In this document: in pieces, positions 25,036 to 33,438 of the stretch | Position numbering within the stretch: position 1 is the first letter of the stretch | Layout: every line of letters begins with the position of its first letter | Origin: Microbacteriaceae bacterium | GTDB lineage: Bacteria > Actinomycetota > Actinomycetes > Actinomycetales > Microbacteriaceae | Direction: 5' to 3' | DNA length: 64,000 bases | Assembly (NCBI GenBank): GCA_025352325.1 | Contig: JANXTR010000045.1 | Location: 1 to 64,000 of the forward strand | The notes under the pieces: generated by a model | Databases searched by the model: none | What the model saw: the letters and a program-made list of their open reading frames with translations, nothing else | Told to the model about the DNA's origin: nothing | Position numbers and translations under genes: made by a program

Positions 25036-26704
25036 ATGGCCGGAGTCCTGAGCGCATCGGCGCTCGCGGCCCCTCCGCGCACTCTGCTCGACATCCTGCG
25101 CGAGACGACGCTCCGGCATCCCGAGGCCTCGGCGCTCGATGATGGGCAGGGCGTGCTCAGCTACCGGGAGCTGATGGCGCGCGTCCTCGCGGCGGCCGCG
25201 TGGCTGCAGCTGGCGGGTGTGCACCGCGGTAACCGCGTCGGGGTGCGGATGGCATCCGGATCCCGTGAGCTCTACATCTCGATCCTGGCAATCCTCGCCG
25301 CCGGGGCCGCCTACGTACCGGTCGACGCCGACGACCCCGAGGAGCGGGCCAAGCTCGTGTTCCGCGAGGCGGGCGTGCGCGGCGTCATCACGGGGGCGGG
25401 ACAGTTCACGCCGAGCGCCGTGGATCCGGGGGAGCGGCCCGACCTCCTGCCCGCACCCGTGCCCACCTCCGGACGGGCGACGGGAGCACTGTTCGAGGGG
25501 CGGCCGCCGCATCCCTCCACCTCGTCGACCCCGATGGTCTCGCCGCCCCAGGTCAGCGACGACGCCTGGGTCATCTCCACCTCGGGCTCGACGGGCACCC
25601 CGAAGGGTGTCGCCGTCACGCACCGTCACGCACCGCAGCGCCGCCGCGTTCGTGGATGCCGAGGCGCGCCTCTTCGCGCGGAACGAGCCGCTCGGCCCGG
25701 GCGACCGGGTGCTCGCCGGTCTGTCGGTCGCGTTCGACGCCTCCTGTGAGGAGATGTGGCTCGCCTGGTGCAGCGGCGCCTGCCTCGTCCCGGCTCCGCG
25801 CTCGCTCGTGCGCAGCGGCGTCGACCTCGGCCCCTGGCTGACCGCCCGCGGCATCACGGTGGTCTCCACCGTGCCGACACTCGCCGCGCTCTGGCCGGCC
25901 GAGTCGCTCGAGAACGTGCGGCTGCAGATCTTTGGCGGCGAGGTGTGCCCGCCCGAACTGGCCGCCCGGCTGGTGGTCGAAGGACGCGAGGTCTGGAACA
26001 CGTACGGCCCCACCGAGGCGACCGTCGTCGCCTGCGCCGCCCTGCTCGACGGGGAGCCGCCCGTGCGCATCGGCCTGCCGCTCGACGGCTGGGACCTGGC
26101 GGTCGTGGATGTCGCAGGGCATCCGGTCCCGCAGGGCGAGGTCGGTGAGCTCATCATCGGGGGCGTCAGACTCGCCCGCTACCTCGATTCCGCGAAAGAC
26201 GCCGAGAAGTACGCCCCCTTCCCGACCCTCGGTGGGGAGCGCGCCTATCGCAGCGGCGACCTGGTGCGCTACGAGCCCGAGGGGCTGCTGTTTCAGGGAC
26301 GGGCCGACGATCAGGTGAAGGTCGGTGGTCGGCGCATCGAGCTGGGCGAGATCGAGGCCGCGCTGCACGAGCTGGCCGTGGTGTCGGCGGCGGTGGTGGC
26401 GCGGCTCCGGGACGAGCTGCCTGCGGCTCTCGTGCCGCTGCTCGCCGTGCTCGACGAGCTGCCAGTGCGCGTGTCGGGGAAGGTCGATAAGACCGCGCTT
26501 CCGTGGTCGCTGGCTGCCGCGGCATCCGGTGAGGGGTCCGACGATTCGGCACTGGACGCCGGCCAGCGCCATCTCGCGGAGCAGTGCCCATGCTCGCGGC
26601 CGCAGTCCGGGCAGGCTGTGGGGACCGAGATCGACTCGAGCTCGAGGCCGCTGAGTTTTGCAGCCGACTCGCGCAGCAGCATCCGGCCGGCCAGGAAGGC
26701 CTAG
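25036..26704 (+). pseudogene. Broken AMP-binding (adenylation) gene, remnant of a Pls/PosA-type synthetase
   Basis: The frame from ATG 25036 encodes an adenylation domain: Y-V-P-V-D-A-D-D-P near 92 and S-T-S-G-S-T-G-T-P-K-G-V-A near 182, the ATP-binding P-loop. It then breaks at a 10-bp tandem duplication (25615-25634). The next frame continues seamlessly with V-T-H-R-S-A-A-A-F-V-D, N-T-Y-G-P-T-E-A-T, Y-R-S-G-D-L-V-R and V-K-V-G-G-R-R-I-E-L-G. The stretch after A-L-H-E-L-A-V-V appears shortened, and after A-G-Q-R-H-L-A-E-Q (about 26577) a second frame loss leads to a stop at 26704. In Microbacteriaceae the intact protein is about 1,300 residues with a carrier domain and a membrane/hexapeptide part; all of that is missing. 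Confidence 0.82.
25615..25634 (+). repeat. 10-bp tandem duplication that breaks the adenylation gene
   Basis: GTCACGCACC occurs twice in immediate succession. Removing one copy restores a continuous reading frame through G-V-A-V-T-H-R-S-A-A-A-F-V-D, so the duplication itself is the frameshifting lesion. Confidence 0.92.
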
Positions 26705-26845
26705 GGGTGCGGATCGGATTGGAGTCGGTCCGACTCGGCCGCGGACAGAAGAGACAGCGTACGACGGTCGCCGACGAGCGGTGACATGTCGAATCTCAGA
26801 AGCGGCTGCACCCTCCGATTCTCGTGCCTCGCGCGCTGCGCTCCG

Positions 26846-27370
26846 CTACTTCGCGGCGGCGGAGGGCGTGCGGTGCTCGGCGCTGATCATCCAGGCGAAC
26901 TGCTCCAGCTTCTGGATGATCGCGTGGAGCAGATCGGTGCTGGTCGGGTCCTCGGCGTCGACGGTGTCGTGCACGCGGCGGCAGGTCGCGACGGTCGCGT
27001 CGAGGCGCGCGGTGATCATGTCGCTGGTGTCGATCGTCAGCACCTCGCCGCCCGGGAACTGCTCGAGCGTTGTCGACTCGGCGACCAACTGGGTGCGTCC
27101 GTCGGGGGTGGAGTGCAGCGCGCGCATCCGCTCGGCGATCTCGTCGCTGAACTCGCGGGTGGCGTCGACGACCTCGTCGAGCTGCAGGTGCAGGTCGCGG
27201 AAGTTGGGGCCCACCAGGTTCCAGTGCGCCTGCTTGCCCTGGTTGGCCAGTTCGATCAGGTCGACGAGCACCGCCTGCAGCGAGTCGGTGAGCGCGCGCG
27301 AAGCGAGGAAGCCGTGCTCGGCGTTCTCGCGGCGGGTACGACGGACGTCGGGGGCGAGGGTGTCGGTCAT
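26846..27370 (-). CDS. dps: Dps family ferritin-like DNA protection protein
   Basis: A 174-residue ferritin-fold protein that oxidises and stores iron and protects DNA in starvation or oxidative stress. The ferroxidase region K-Q-A-H-W-N-L-V-G-P-N-F-R-D-L-H (about 47-62) followed by L-D-E-V-V-D-A holds the conserved His and acidic residues of Dps. ATG 27370 is chosen because AAGGAG lies 6 nt upstream; the ATG 45 nt upstream adds an unrelated leader. Monocistronic; it faces the decayed adenylation gene. Confidence 0.93.
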   Translation of the reverse strand: MTDTLAPDVRRTRRENAEHGFLASRALTDSLQAVLVDLIELANQGKQAHWNLVGPNFRDLHLQLDEVVDATREFSDEIAERMRALHSTPDGRTQLVAESTTLEQFPGGEVLTIDTSDMITARLDATVATCRRVHDTVDAEDPTSTDLLHAIIQKLEQFAWMISAEHRTPSAAAK

Positions 27371-28150
27371 GAGGAACTCCTTCGATCGGGGGTCGGCCGG
27401 TAAGAGGTCGAACATGTTTTGACGTTACGCACCGGATGCCGCGGCGCCCCGTTCTCCCAGGTGCCGTCAAGGCTGCCGGCAGCCGTCACCTCGCGAAAGT
27501 GTCGTCGTCAAGGGACTCGCACCGCTTTCCGCGTCGCGATACTTTTCGATCGCTCTCCCGCGGTGTCGACGCACCAGTCCCGGTAGCCCAGGGGCCGCGC
27601 GGGAGACCAGGGGTCGCGGGGTAGCCCAGGGGCCGGGGGCCACGGGACTCCTACTGCTGCGTCGTCTTTGGCCCCTCCCTGCGCTCACGATCGCGGCGAG
27701 AGATCGCGGTTCGCGAGGGCACATCTAAGCGCACCGCGGCGCCCGCGTCCAGGGGGGCGCTGGTGGTCGCATCCGGTCATATCCTCGGCGTCAGACCGAG
27801 AGCGATTGGTGGATTCGCTTCCTCGGAACCAGCGGGGCGCCGACGTCGGGAATGAGCGTCGGCGCCCCCTTCCGGCCTCGAAGACGCCAGCCGCGAACCC
27901 CGTGAGTCACACCGGCCCCACCTGCCTCGGATGTGCTGTTCTCCGGGCTGTCATCGCCCAGTAATGGGGGCAGATGTCCTCCGAAATGTGGACATAGAGT
28001 GAGGCGAACGCTTACCCCGGTGTCGTCCCCCACGGCATCCTGAAGCATTCACTTGCGGGCCCCCGACCGCAGGACCTGTGCGTGGTGGCACCCCGAGCAC
28101 GGTCTCCGTGCGGTGCCACCACGCCTCCGGTGCGGAAGAGAGAACCCGCT
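27371..28150. other. Gene-less stretch between dps and a pseudogene, with a 16-bp direct repeat
   Basis: No frame shows consistent high-GC third positions or a recognisable motif here. The first 60 bases hold the dps promoter region. GGTAGCCCAGGGGCCG occurs at 27582-27597 and again at 27620-27635, separated by a related CAGGGGTCGCGG unit. It looks like decayed sequence between broken genes. Confidence 0.55.
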
Positions 28151-28865
28151 CTAGCCTGCGGTTCGCACGTTGAACGAGGTCGGAGTGCAGGTGTAGGTCG
28201 AGGAACCGACCACGTGGACGCCATCGCCCAGGCGCGCACACGTCTGGGCAGCGCCAGGCCAGGGCTGGATCTTCGCCAGCGCTCGCGCGCTTGATCGCGC
28301 CGCGGAACTCGGTCGTGGTGATCCCTCGCGAGGTGAAGTCACCGCACATCGGTGGGTGGAACCCGGAACCGCCGTTCGTGGGGAACTCGAGGTGAGCGCT
28401 CGGCCCCTCGTCCGGGCGCAGAGGTGGACGTAGGTCAAAGCCCGTCCAGACGGACAGCCAGCTGATTACCTTCGAGTACCAGGTGTGGACCGCCTCTCCG
28501 TAGATCGCCGCGATCTCGGCGTTGTGACCTGCGGCGTCGTCTGGGCCGGGGGTTGTGCCTGCGAAATAGGCTGCGTTGACGCGCACTCTGGTGACGCGTT
28601 TTCGTTCGGTGTGCCACGCGCCCCCGTCAGACCAGCCGAAGCCCGCTCCCCGTCCGAGGTCGAGGACCTCGAGGTCTGGGCGTGGGGAAGTTGCCCAAGG
28701 GCCTTCCTCGGTGTCTCCGAGCAGCGGCAGGGTGAGGGACGTGGGGTTGCCTTCGATTTCGCCGCTGTAGGTGACGCCCAGCGCGTCGCTCTCGAAGGTC
28801 AGCGAAGTCGGGAAAGTGATCACGCCGTACGCGTCCTGCAAGAGTCGAAAGTTATCTGACCCCAC
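28151..28865 (-). pseudogene. Frameshifted hypothetical protein gene beside tRNA-Leu
   Basis: From about GTG 28865 one frame is clearly coding (high-GC third bases) through W-Y-S-K-V-I-S-W-L-S-V-W-T-G-F-D-L-R-P and G-I-T-T-T-E-F-R-G-A-I-K-R. Near 28270-28290, in a run of GCGCG, the coding signal moves to another frame that continues as K-I-Q-P-W-P-G-A-A-Q-T-C, then V-G-S-S-T-Y-T-C-T-P-T-S-F-N-V-R, and ends at TAG 28151. A single frameshift in one ancestral gene of about 238 codons explains both parts. I do not recognise the family. It lies directly downstream of the tRNA-Leu gene on the same strand, a common spot for integrated elements. A sequencing error in the GC run is an alternative. Confidence 0.5.
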
Positions 28866-28967
28866 AGAAACCCCACAACTCTGTGTGGCTGAGCGTCGAA
28901 TCTGAAATCGAGAGCACCCCAAAATCCTCGTATTTTCGGAAGTCTTGGCGCGCTCATCGGTGTCAGT

Positions 28968-29051
28968 TGGTGCGGAAGGTGGGACTCGAACCCACACGCA
29001 TCTCTGCACAGGAACCTAAATCCTGCGTGTCTACCGTTTCACCACTCCCGC
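28968..29051 (-). tRNA. tRNA-Leu, anticodon UAG, with encoded CCA
   Basis: On the minus strand a 7-bp acceptor stem (GCGGGAG with CTTCCGC, one G-U) closes a class II tRNA. The anticodon stem CAGGA/TCCTG encloses the loop TTTAGGT, giving anticodon TAG. The T arm contains GGTTCGAGTCC, and CCA is encoded at the 3' end (28968-28970). Total 84 nt with CCA. Confidence 0.95.
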
Positions 29052-29102
29052 GAGCAGCAGCAGTCTATTTCGGCGATGCCCGGGCGAGGAGCAGGCAAAG
29101 GT

Positions 29103-29400
29103 GCCGAACAGCCCCTCGCCGTGTTTGTGGATCGCCTTGTACGCCTCGCGGTAGGTCTGTGGGATCGGGTCCCCTGGGGCGTAGCGCGCCAGCAGCAGAG
29201 CCAGCAGTCCGACGCCGGGCAGGGCGAGCGGACGGTCGTCGTCGCCGTCTGCGCTCGCATCGACGGACTCCGGGTTCGCCCTCGAACTGCTGCCCGCTGG
29301 GAACCGGGACGGCATCCGACAGGTAGCCGAGGAGGTTGTCGAATGAGCGGTTCTCGAACATGACCTTGACGAGGTGGTCGAAGCCCGGTCCCCTCCGGGC
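29103..29400 (-). pseudogene. Internally deleted phosphoesterase (phospholipase C-like) gene remnant
   Basis: At about 29400-29272 the minus strand encodes G-F-D-H-L-V-K-V-M-F-E-N-R-S-F-D-N-L-L-G-Y-L, the metal-binding N-terminal motif of the bacterial phosphoesterase/phospholipase C superfamily (M-x-E-N-R-S-F-D). Sense is lost after S-G-Q-Q-F-E-G-E. About 90 bases further, in another frame, Y-A-P-G-D-P-I-P-Q-T-Y-R-E-A-Y-K-A-I-H-K then H-G-E-G-L-F-G (29183-29103) is again coding-like and may be the C-terminus of the same gene. Intact members exceed 400 residues. The C-terminal assignment is less secure than the N-terminal one. Confidence 0.55.
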
Positions 29401-29491
29401 GCGCGGTCAAGTGAGTGCCCGGCACGGTGGCGAGGGCTGGATGCTGCTACCCCGCGGCCTCGCCGGCTGTGGAGAACTGCCGCTGCACGCG

Positions 29492-30763
29492 ATGCGGTCG
29501 CGGCACACTGACCCGGTGACCAGCGCGATCGGCCTCATCACCGACAGGGTGCGCGACCGCGTGCGCCGCGACGGCGTCGATCTCGCGGCCGATATCGACG
29601 GCGCGCTCGCTGCCCGGTACGTGCACGACGAGGTGCAGGCGTACAGCGAGCACGCGCTCGGCGGCTCGCAGCCGCTGCTGGCCGACGAGGTCGCGGTGAC
29701 CCGCCAGGTCGTCGCGACGCTCACCGGATTCGGTGCACTGCAGCCGTTTCTCGACGATCCCAGCGTCGAAGAGTTGTGGATCAACGGTCCCGGTTCGGTC
29801 TTCATCGCGCGCGAAGGCGTCTCGGAGCGGGTGCCGCTCCAGCTGAGCGAGGGGGAGGTGCGCGACCTGGTCGAGCGGATGCTGCACTCGACCGGTCGTC
29901 GCGTCGATCTCAGTTCTCCGTTCGTCGACGCCTCGCTCCCCGATGGATCCCGGCTGCACGTGGTAATCCCCGACATCACGCGCGCGCACTGGGCGGTCAA
30001 TGTGCGCAAGTTCCGTGGCGGCATCCGGGATCTGCGCGAACTCGTGCGGCTCGGCTCGCTGCCGCAGCAGGCCGCCGAGTTCCTGCACCTGTGCGTGCGC
30101 AGCGGCCAGAACATGCTGGTGTCGGGCGCGACCCAGTCGGGCAAGACGACGATGCTGGGCGCTCTGCTCGCCTCGGCGCGGCCCGACGAGCGCATCGTCA
30201 CGGTCGAGGAGACCTTCGAGCTCTCGGTCTCCGGGGCCGACTGGGTCGCGATGCAGTGTCGCCAGCCGAGCCTCGAGGGCACCGGCGAGATCACGCTGCG
30301 GCGGCTCATCAAGGAGGCTCTGCGGATGCGCCCCGACCGTCTCGTGGTGGGCGAGGTGCGCGAGGCCGAGTCGCTCGATCTGCTTATCGCCTTGAACTCC
30401 GGGTTGCCGGGGATGTGCTCGATCCACGCCAACCACGCGCGCGATGCCCTGGCCAAACTGTCGACACTGCCGCTGCTGGCGGGGCGCAACATCGACGCGG
30501 CATTCGTCGTACCGACGGTCGCCTCGGCGATCGATGTCGTCGTGCACGCCGAGCTCGCGCGCGGTGGTCGACGGCGGGTGATCGAGATCGTGGCACCCAC
30601 CGGGCGGGTCGTCGACGGAACGCCGGAGGCCACCACGTTGTTCGAGCTGGTGGAGGGGCGGTTGACCGCGACCGGGGAGGTTCCCGAGCGGGCGGCGAAG
30701 TTCCGGCGCGCCGGGATCGACCCGGGGCTGATCCTCCGGGCTCCGGGGCGGAGCGACCCGTGA
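29492..30763 (+). CDS. Tad/Flp pilus secretion ATPase (CpaF/TadA family)
   Basis: A protein of about 423 residues that powers Flp-type pilus assembly as a cytoplasmic hexamer. It has F-L-D-D-P-S-V-E-E-L-W-I-N near 90, the Walker A G-A-T-Q-S-G-K-T-T near 213, the Asp box T-V-E-E-T-F-E-L, and the Walker B/His box region R-P-D-R-L-V-V-G-E-V-R and S-I-H-A-N-H-A. The start is uncertain: ATG 29492 or GTG 29516, neither with a strong ribosome site; relatives begin near the latter. Its TGA overlaps the tadB GTG by four bases. It heads the pilus gene cluster. Confidence 0.92.
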   Translation: MRSRHTDPVTSAIGLITDRVRDRVRRDGVDLAADIDGALAARYVHDEVQAYSEHALGGSQPLLADEVAVTRQVVATLTGFGALQPFLDDPSVEELWINGPGSVFIAREGVSERVPLQLSEGEVRDLVERMLHSTGRRVDLSSPFVDASLPDGSRLHVVIPDITRAHWAVNVRKFRGGIRDLRELVRLGSLPQQAAEFLHLCVRSGQNMLVSGATQSGKTTMLGALLASARPDERIVTVEETFELSVSGADWVAMQCRQPSLEGTGEITLRRLIKEALRMRPDRLVVGEVREAESLDLLIALNSGLPGMCSIHANHARDALAKLSTLPLLAGRNIDAAFVVPTVASAIDVVVHAELARGGRRRVIEIVAPTGRVVDGTPEATTLFELVEGRLTATGEVPERAAKFRRAGIDPGLILRAPGRSDP

Positions 30764-31623
30764 CGATCGCTGTCGGGCTTCTGCTCGGCGCGGGGCTGGT
30801 GCTCGGTGTCTCGCCATGGCTCTGGCCGCGAGCCGCGGCATCCAAAACCCGCGGTCGGCGTCCGCTCGACGGCGTCCGCGACCGGCTGCGGCAAGCGGGC
30901 CTCGGGCAGGTGTCGGCGGCCGTCTTCGTGGTGGTCAGCGTGCTGTTCGGCGTCGCGGTGGCGGCCGGGGTGTCTGCTGTGGCTCCCGTGCTCGCGGTCG
31001 CTGCCGTGACCGGGGTGGTCGCGCTCGCCGTACCGTTCGCCGTGGTGGCCGCGCGGGCCCGGTCCCGGCGTCGCGCACGTCGTGCGGCTTGGCCCGACCT
31101 GGTCGACCACCTCGTGTCGGCGCTGCGGGCCGGGCGGCCGCTCGCCGAATCCGTCGGGTCGCTGGCGACGGTCGGAGCGCCCGAGACGCGGCAGCCCTTC
31201 CTGCTGTTCGAACGCGAGGTGCAGTCCAGCGGGGCTGTGTCGCCCGCGCTGGATGCGTTGAAGGATCGGCTGGCCGATCCCGTGGCAGACCGGATTGTCG
31301 AGACCCTGCGGATGGCGCGCGAGGTCGGCGGATCCGAGCTGCCGACCGTGCTCCGCCACCTGGCGGCGTCGCTGCGCGTGGAGCTGGCGGTGCGGTCCGA
31401 GGCGGAGGCCCGGCAATCCTGGGTGGTCAGCGCGGCGCGGCTGGGCGTTGCCGCACCCTGGATCGTGCTGCTTCTGCTCAGCTCACGGGCGGAGGCGGCA
31501 TCCGCATACAACTCGCCCCTCGGGCTGGCCGTGCTCGGTATCGGGCTCGGGGTGACGATCGTCGCCTACCGGCTGATGGTCGCGCTCGGCCGCCTGCCCG
31601 AAGAACGGCGGTGGTTCGCGTGA
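30760..31623 (+). CDS. Tad pilus inner-membrane platform protein TadB-like (type II secretion F domain)
   Basis: A 287-residue membrane protein with hydrophobic segments near 3-20, 50-90, 230-245 and 255-275. A cytoplasmic T2SSF domain lies in the middle, with D-L-V-D-H-L-V-S-A-L-R-A-G and A-R-E-V-G-G-S-E-L as typical platform-protein motifs. Coupled by four-base overlaps to both the ATPase gene and the following tadC. It should form the pilus assembly platform together with TadC. Confidence 0.88.
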   Translation: MTIAVGLLLGAGLVLGVSPWLWPRAAASKTRGRRPLDGVRDRLRQAGLGQVSAAVFVVVSVLFGVAVAAGVSAVAPVLAVAAVTGVVALAVPFAVVAARARSRRRARRAAWPDLVDHLVSALRAGRPLAESVGSLATVGAPETRQPFLLFEREVQSSGAVSPALDALKDRLADPVADRIVETLRMAREVGGSELPTVLRHLAASLRVELAVRSEAEARQSWVVSAARLGVAAPWIVLLLLSSRAEAASAYNSPLGLAVLGIGLGVTIVAYRLMVALGRLPEERRWFA

Positions 31624-32558
31624 GCCCGGCCGTCGCCGCGGGGGTGCCGCTCGGCATCCTGCTCGGGCTGGGTCTCTGGTCGCTGCTGGCGCTCGTGCCG
31701 CGGATCGGGGCGGCGCGTCTCTCGGCGAGGATCGCGCCATATCTGGTCGACATCTCGCCCACGGCCCGGGAGCTCGTCGCCCGACGCCCCTCCGAACCCG
31801 CGACCCTCCTGGCTGGGATGTTCGCCCCGCTCGCCGTGCGACTGCGCACCATTCTCGCCAGCGTGTTGGGAGGCGATGCGGCCATCGTCGCGCGCCTGCG
31901 GCAGGCGGGCTCGCCTCTCACGGTCGAACGTTTCCGCTCGCGGCAGTTGCTCTGGGCCGCCGGGGGAGCGGTGGTGGGCGTGCTGCTCGCGGCGGTGGTC
32001 GCACGGGTGTCGTCGGCCGGGCTCCCGGTTCAGCTCGCCGTCGCGGTTGTCGCGGCGCCTGTCGGGCTCCTGGCGCCCGAGCAGCTGCTCGCCCGAGCGG
32101 CTCGAGCTCGCCTCGCTCGGATCTCGACCGAGCTGCCGACCGTCCTCGAGTTCCTGACGCTGTCGCTCTCGGCCGGCGAGGGCGTCCTGGATGCCCTCAC
32201 GCGCGTCGCCCGGATCGGCAACGGTGAGCTGTCCCGAGAGTTCGGTCGGGTGGTCGCCGAGATCAACACCGGCGTCCCGCTCGCGGACGCGCTGCAGCGA
32301 TGCGCGACCACCATCGCCCTGCCGACCCTCACCCGCACTGTCGACCAGCTGCTCGGCGCCCTCGAGCGTGGCACCCCGCTCGTCGAGGTGCTGCGCGCGC
32401 AGGCGCAGGACTCCCGCGACGAGACGAAGCGCACCCTGCTCGAGGCGGCGGGCAAGAAGGAGGTCGCAATGCTGGTGCCGCTGGTGTTCCTGATCCTGCC
32501 GGTGACGATCGCATTCGCGATCTTCCCCGGGATCCTGGTGCTCCGCTTAGGATTCTGA
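31620..32558 (+). CDS. Tad pilus inner-membrane platform protein TadC-like (type II secretion F domain)
   Basis: A 312-residue membrane protein of the same family as its neighbour, with L-P-T-V-L-E-F-L-T-L-S-L-S-A-G-E-G near 181 and the C-terminal A-G-K-K-E-V-A-M-L-V-P-L-V-F-L-I-L-P-V that marks TadC. GTG start overlaps the tadB stop by four bases. After it the operon is interrupted by about 280 bases carrying two dead gene fragments before the pilin gene. Confidence 0.88.
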   Translation: MSPAVAAGVPLGILLGLGLWSLLALVPRIGAARLSARIAPYLVDISPTARELVARRPSEPATLLAGMFAPLAVRLRTILASVLGGDAAIVARLRQAGSPLTVERFRSRQLLWAAGGAVVGVLLAAVVARVSSAGLPVQLAVAVVAAPVGLLAPEQLLARAARARLARISTELPTVLEFLTLSLSAGEGVLDALTRVARIGNGELSREFGRVVAEINTGVPLADALQRCATTIALPTLTRTVDQLLGALERGTPLVEVLRAQAQDSRDETKRTLLEAAGKKEVAMLVPLVFLILPVTIAFAIFPGILVLRLGF

Positions 32559-32581
32559 CGGGTCGTCGCAAGGGGCACCCG

Positions 32582-32686
32582 ATGCCGACGATCACCCCCT
32601 TCATCTGGTTCGACGACAACCTGCAGGAAGCACTGGACCTCTACGTCAGCGTGTTCCCCGATGCCGAGATCCTCGACAGCAACCGC
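32582..32686 (+). pseudogene. 5' fragment of a PhnB/glyoxalase-like (VOC) gene
   Basis: From ATG 32582 about 35 codons read M-P-T-I-T-P-F-I-W-F-D-D-N-L-Q-E-A-L and Y-V-S-V-F-P-D-A-E-I-L, the conserved N-terminus of PhnB-like VOC proteins. Sense is lost at about 32687, where the opposite-strand hydrolase fragment begins. The remaining 100 or more residues of a normal VOC protein are gone. It sits inside the Tad cluster between tadC and the pilin gene. Confidence 0.68.
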
Positions 32687-32737
32687 ACCCCCAGGAGTCA
32701 CGTCGAGCCAGAAACCGCGGATGAGCACGATGTCCAT
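32687..32737 (-). pseudogene. 5' fragment of an alpha/beta hydrolase gene, opposite strand
   Basis: From ATG 32737 on the minus strand 17 codons read M-D-I-V-L-I-R-G-F-W-L-D, matching the N-terminus of alpha/beta hydrolases that begin M-D-I-V-L-V-P-G-F-W-L-D. It abuts the 3' end of the PhnB fragment exactly, so two convergent genes each kept only their 5' end. Short, so the family call rests on one motif. Confidence 0.48.
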
Positions 32738-32837
32738 GCCGACACGGTATGGCGCGCTGCCGACATCACGGGATGCCTGTGGACAACTTCCCCCGCAACG
32801 CATCGAGCCTGGCACTCTGCAGGCAGGAGGTGGTCCC

Positions 32838-33020
32838 ATGACGATCATTCAGCGAATGGCGGCCGTCGCGACGCGACTCCGCGAAGATCGTGGCGACGTG
32901 CCCGGCTGGGTGCTGATTACCTTGATGACGGCCGGATTGGTGGTCTTGATCTGGGCGCTCGCCGGGCCGGCGCTCAGCGAGATCTTCCAGAACGCGATCA
33001 CGAAGGTCACCGGGCTCTGA
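32838..33020 (+). CDS. Flp-type pilin subunit
   Basis: A 60-residue protein with a short basic N-terminus (R-L-R-E-D-R-G-D-V-P), a processing-like G-W-V-L junction and a single hydrophobic helix (about 24-45) followed by G-P-A-L-S-E-I-F-Q-N-A-I-T. This matches the short Flp/DUF4244-type pilins of actinobacterial Tad clusters. AGGAGG lies 7 nt upstream of ATG, the strongest ribosome site in the cluster, as expected for a major subunit. No prepilin peptidase gene is seen in the window. Confidence 0.82.
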   Translation: MTIIQRMAAVATRLREDRGDVPGWVLITLMTAGLVVLIWALAGPALSEIFQNAITKVTGL

Positions 33021-33024
33021 GCCG

Positions 33025-33438
33025 GTGAACGGCTCGCCCGCACGCCGCCTGCGCTCGCTGCTTCGCGACGATCGTGGTTCGGCCGTCGCGGAGTTCACGA
33101 TGGTCGGCGCGCTGCTCACCGTGCTGACGCTCTCCGTGCTCCAACTCGGGCTGGCGCTGCATATCCGCAACACGATTCAGGATGCCGCGGCCGAGGGGGC
33201 ACGGTACGGTGCGCTGGCCGACCACACGCCCGCCGACGGCATCCACCGCACGCGCGACCTCATCCGCCTCGCGATCGGTGGCGACTATGCGCACGACGTG
33301 ACGGTGGGGAGCGGCTCGTGGATGGGGCATTCGGCTGTCACGATCACCGTCCGCACCCGGCTTCCGCTGGTCGGGCTGGTCGGTATCGACGGCGCGATGG
33401 AGGTGTCCGGCCATGCGGCCATCGAGACGCTGGGCTGA
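33025..33438 (+). CDS. TadE-like pilus assembly protein
   Basis: A 137-residue protein with the TadE signature D-D-R-G-S-A-V-A-E-F-T-M-V near 15-27, a hydrophobic helix (about 28-45), then R-N-T-I-Q-D-A-A-A-E-G-A-R-Y-G-A, the characteristic post-helix segment. Pseudopilin-like role in Flp pilus assembly. GTG start four nt after the pilin stop. Its 3' end overlaps the next gene. Confidence 0.88.
   Translation: MNGSPARRLRSLLRDDRGSAVAEFTMVGALLTVLTLSVLQLGLALHIRNTIQDAAAEGARYGALADHTPADGIHRTRDLIRLAIGGDYAHDVTVGSGSWMGHSAVTITVRTRLPLVGLVGIDGAMEVSGHAAIETLG

Noticed and set aside
27582-27635. CRISPR-like repeats in the gene-less stretch
   Set aside because: Only two copies of a 16-bp unit with a 22-bp gap; no regular array and no cas gene.
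27950-28010. Possible insertion-sequence end (C-P-H-F-G-G-H-L on the minus strand, GTCCTCCGAAATGTGGAC on plus)
   Set aside because: It resembles terminal sequences of some IS families, but no transposase, partner inverted repeat or target duplication was found.
28842-28967. Attachment site of a prophage or island at tRNA-Leu
   Set aside because: No second copy of the tRNA 3' end, integrase or phage gene is visible in the window; kept only as a hypothesis within the decay-zone finding.
27951-29009. A single 352-codon gene starting inside tRNA-Leu
   Set aside because: The first 45 codons are tRNA and spacer sequence, and coding signal leaves this frame near 28280, so it was split into a frameshifted pseudogene instead.
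29407-31416. A 669-codon open frame on the minus strand across the Tad ATPase and TadB genes
   Set aside because: It is antisense to genes with clear motifs, and its composition (Ser/Arg/Pro-rich) is typical of the shadow frame of high-GC coding DNA.
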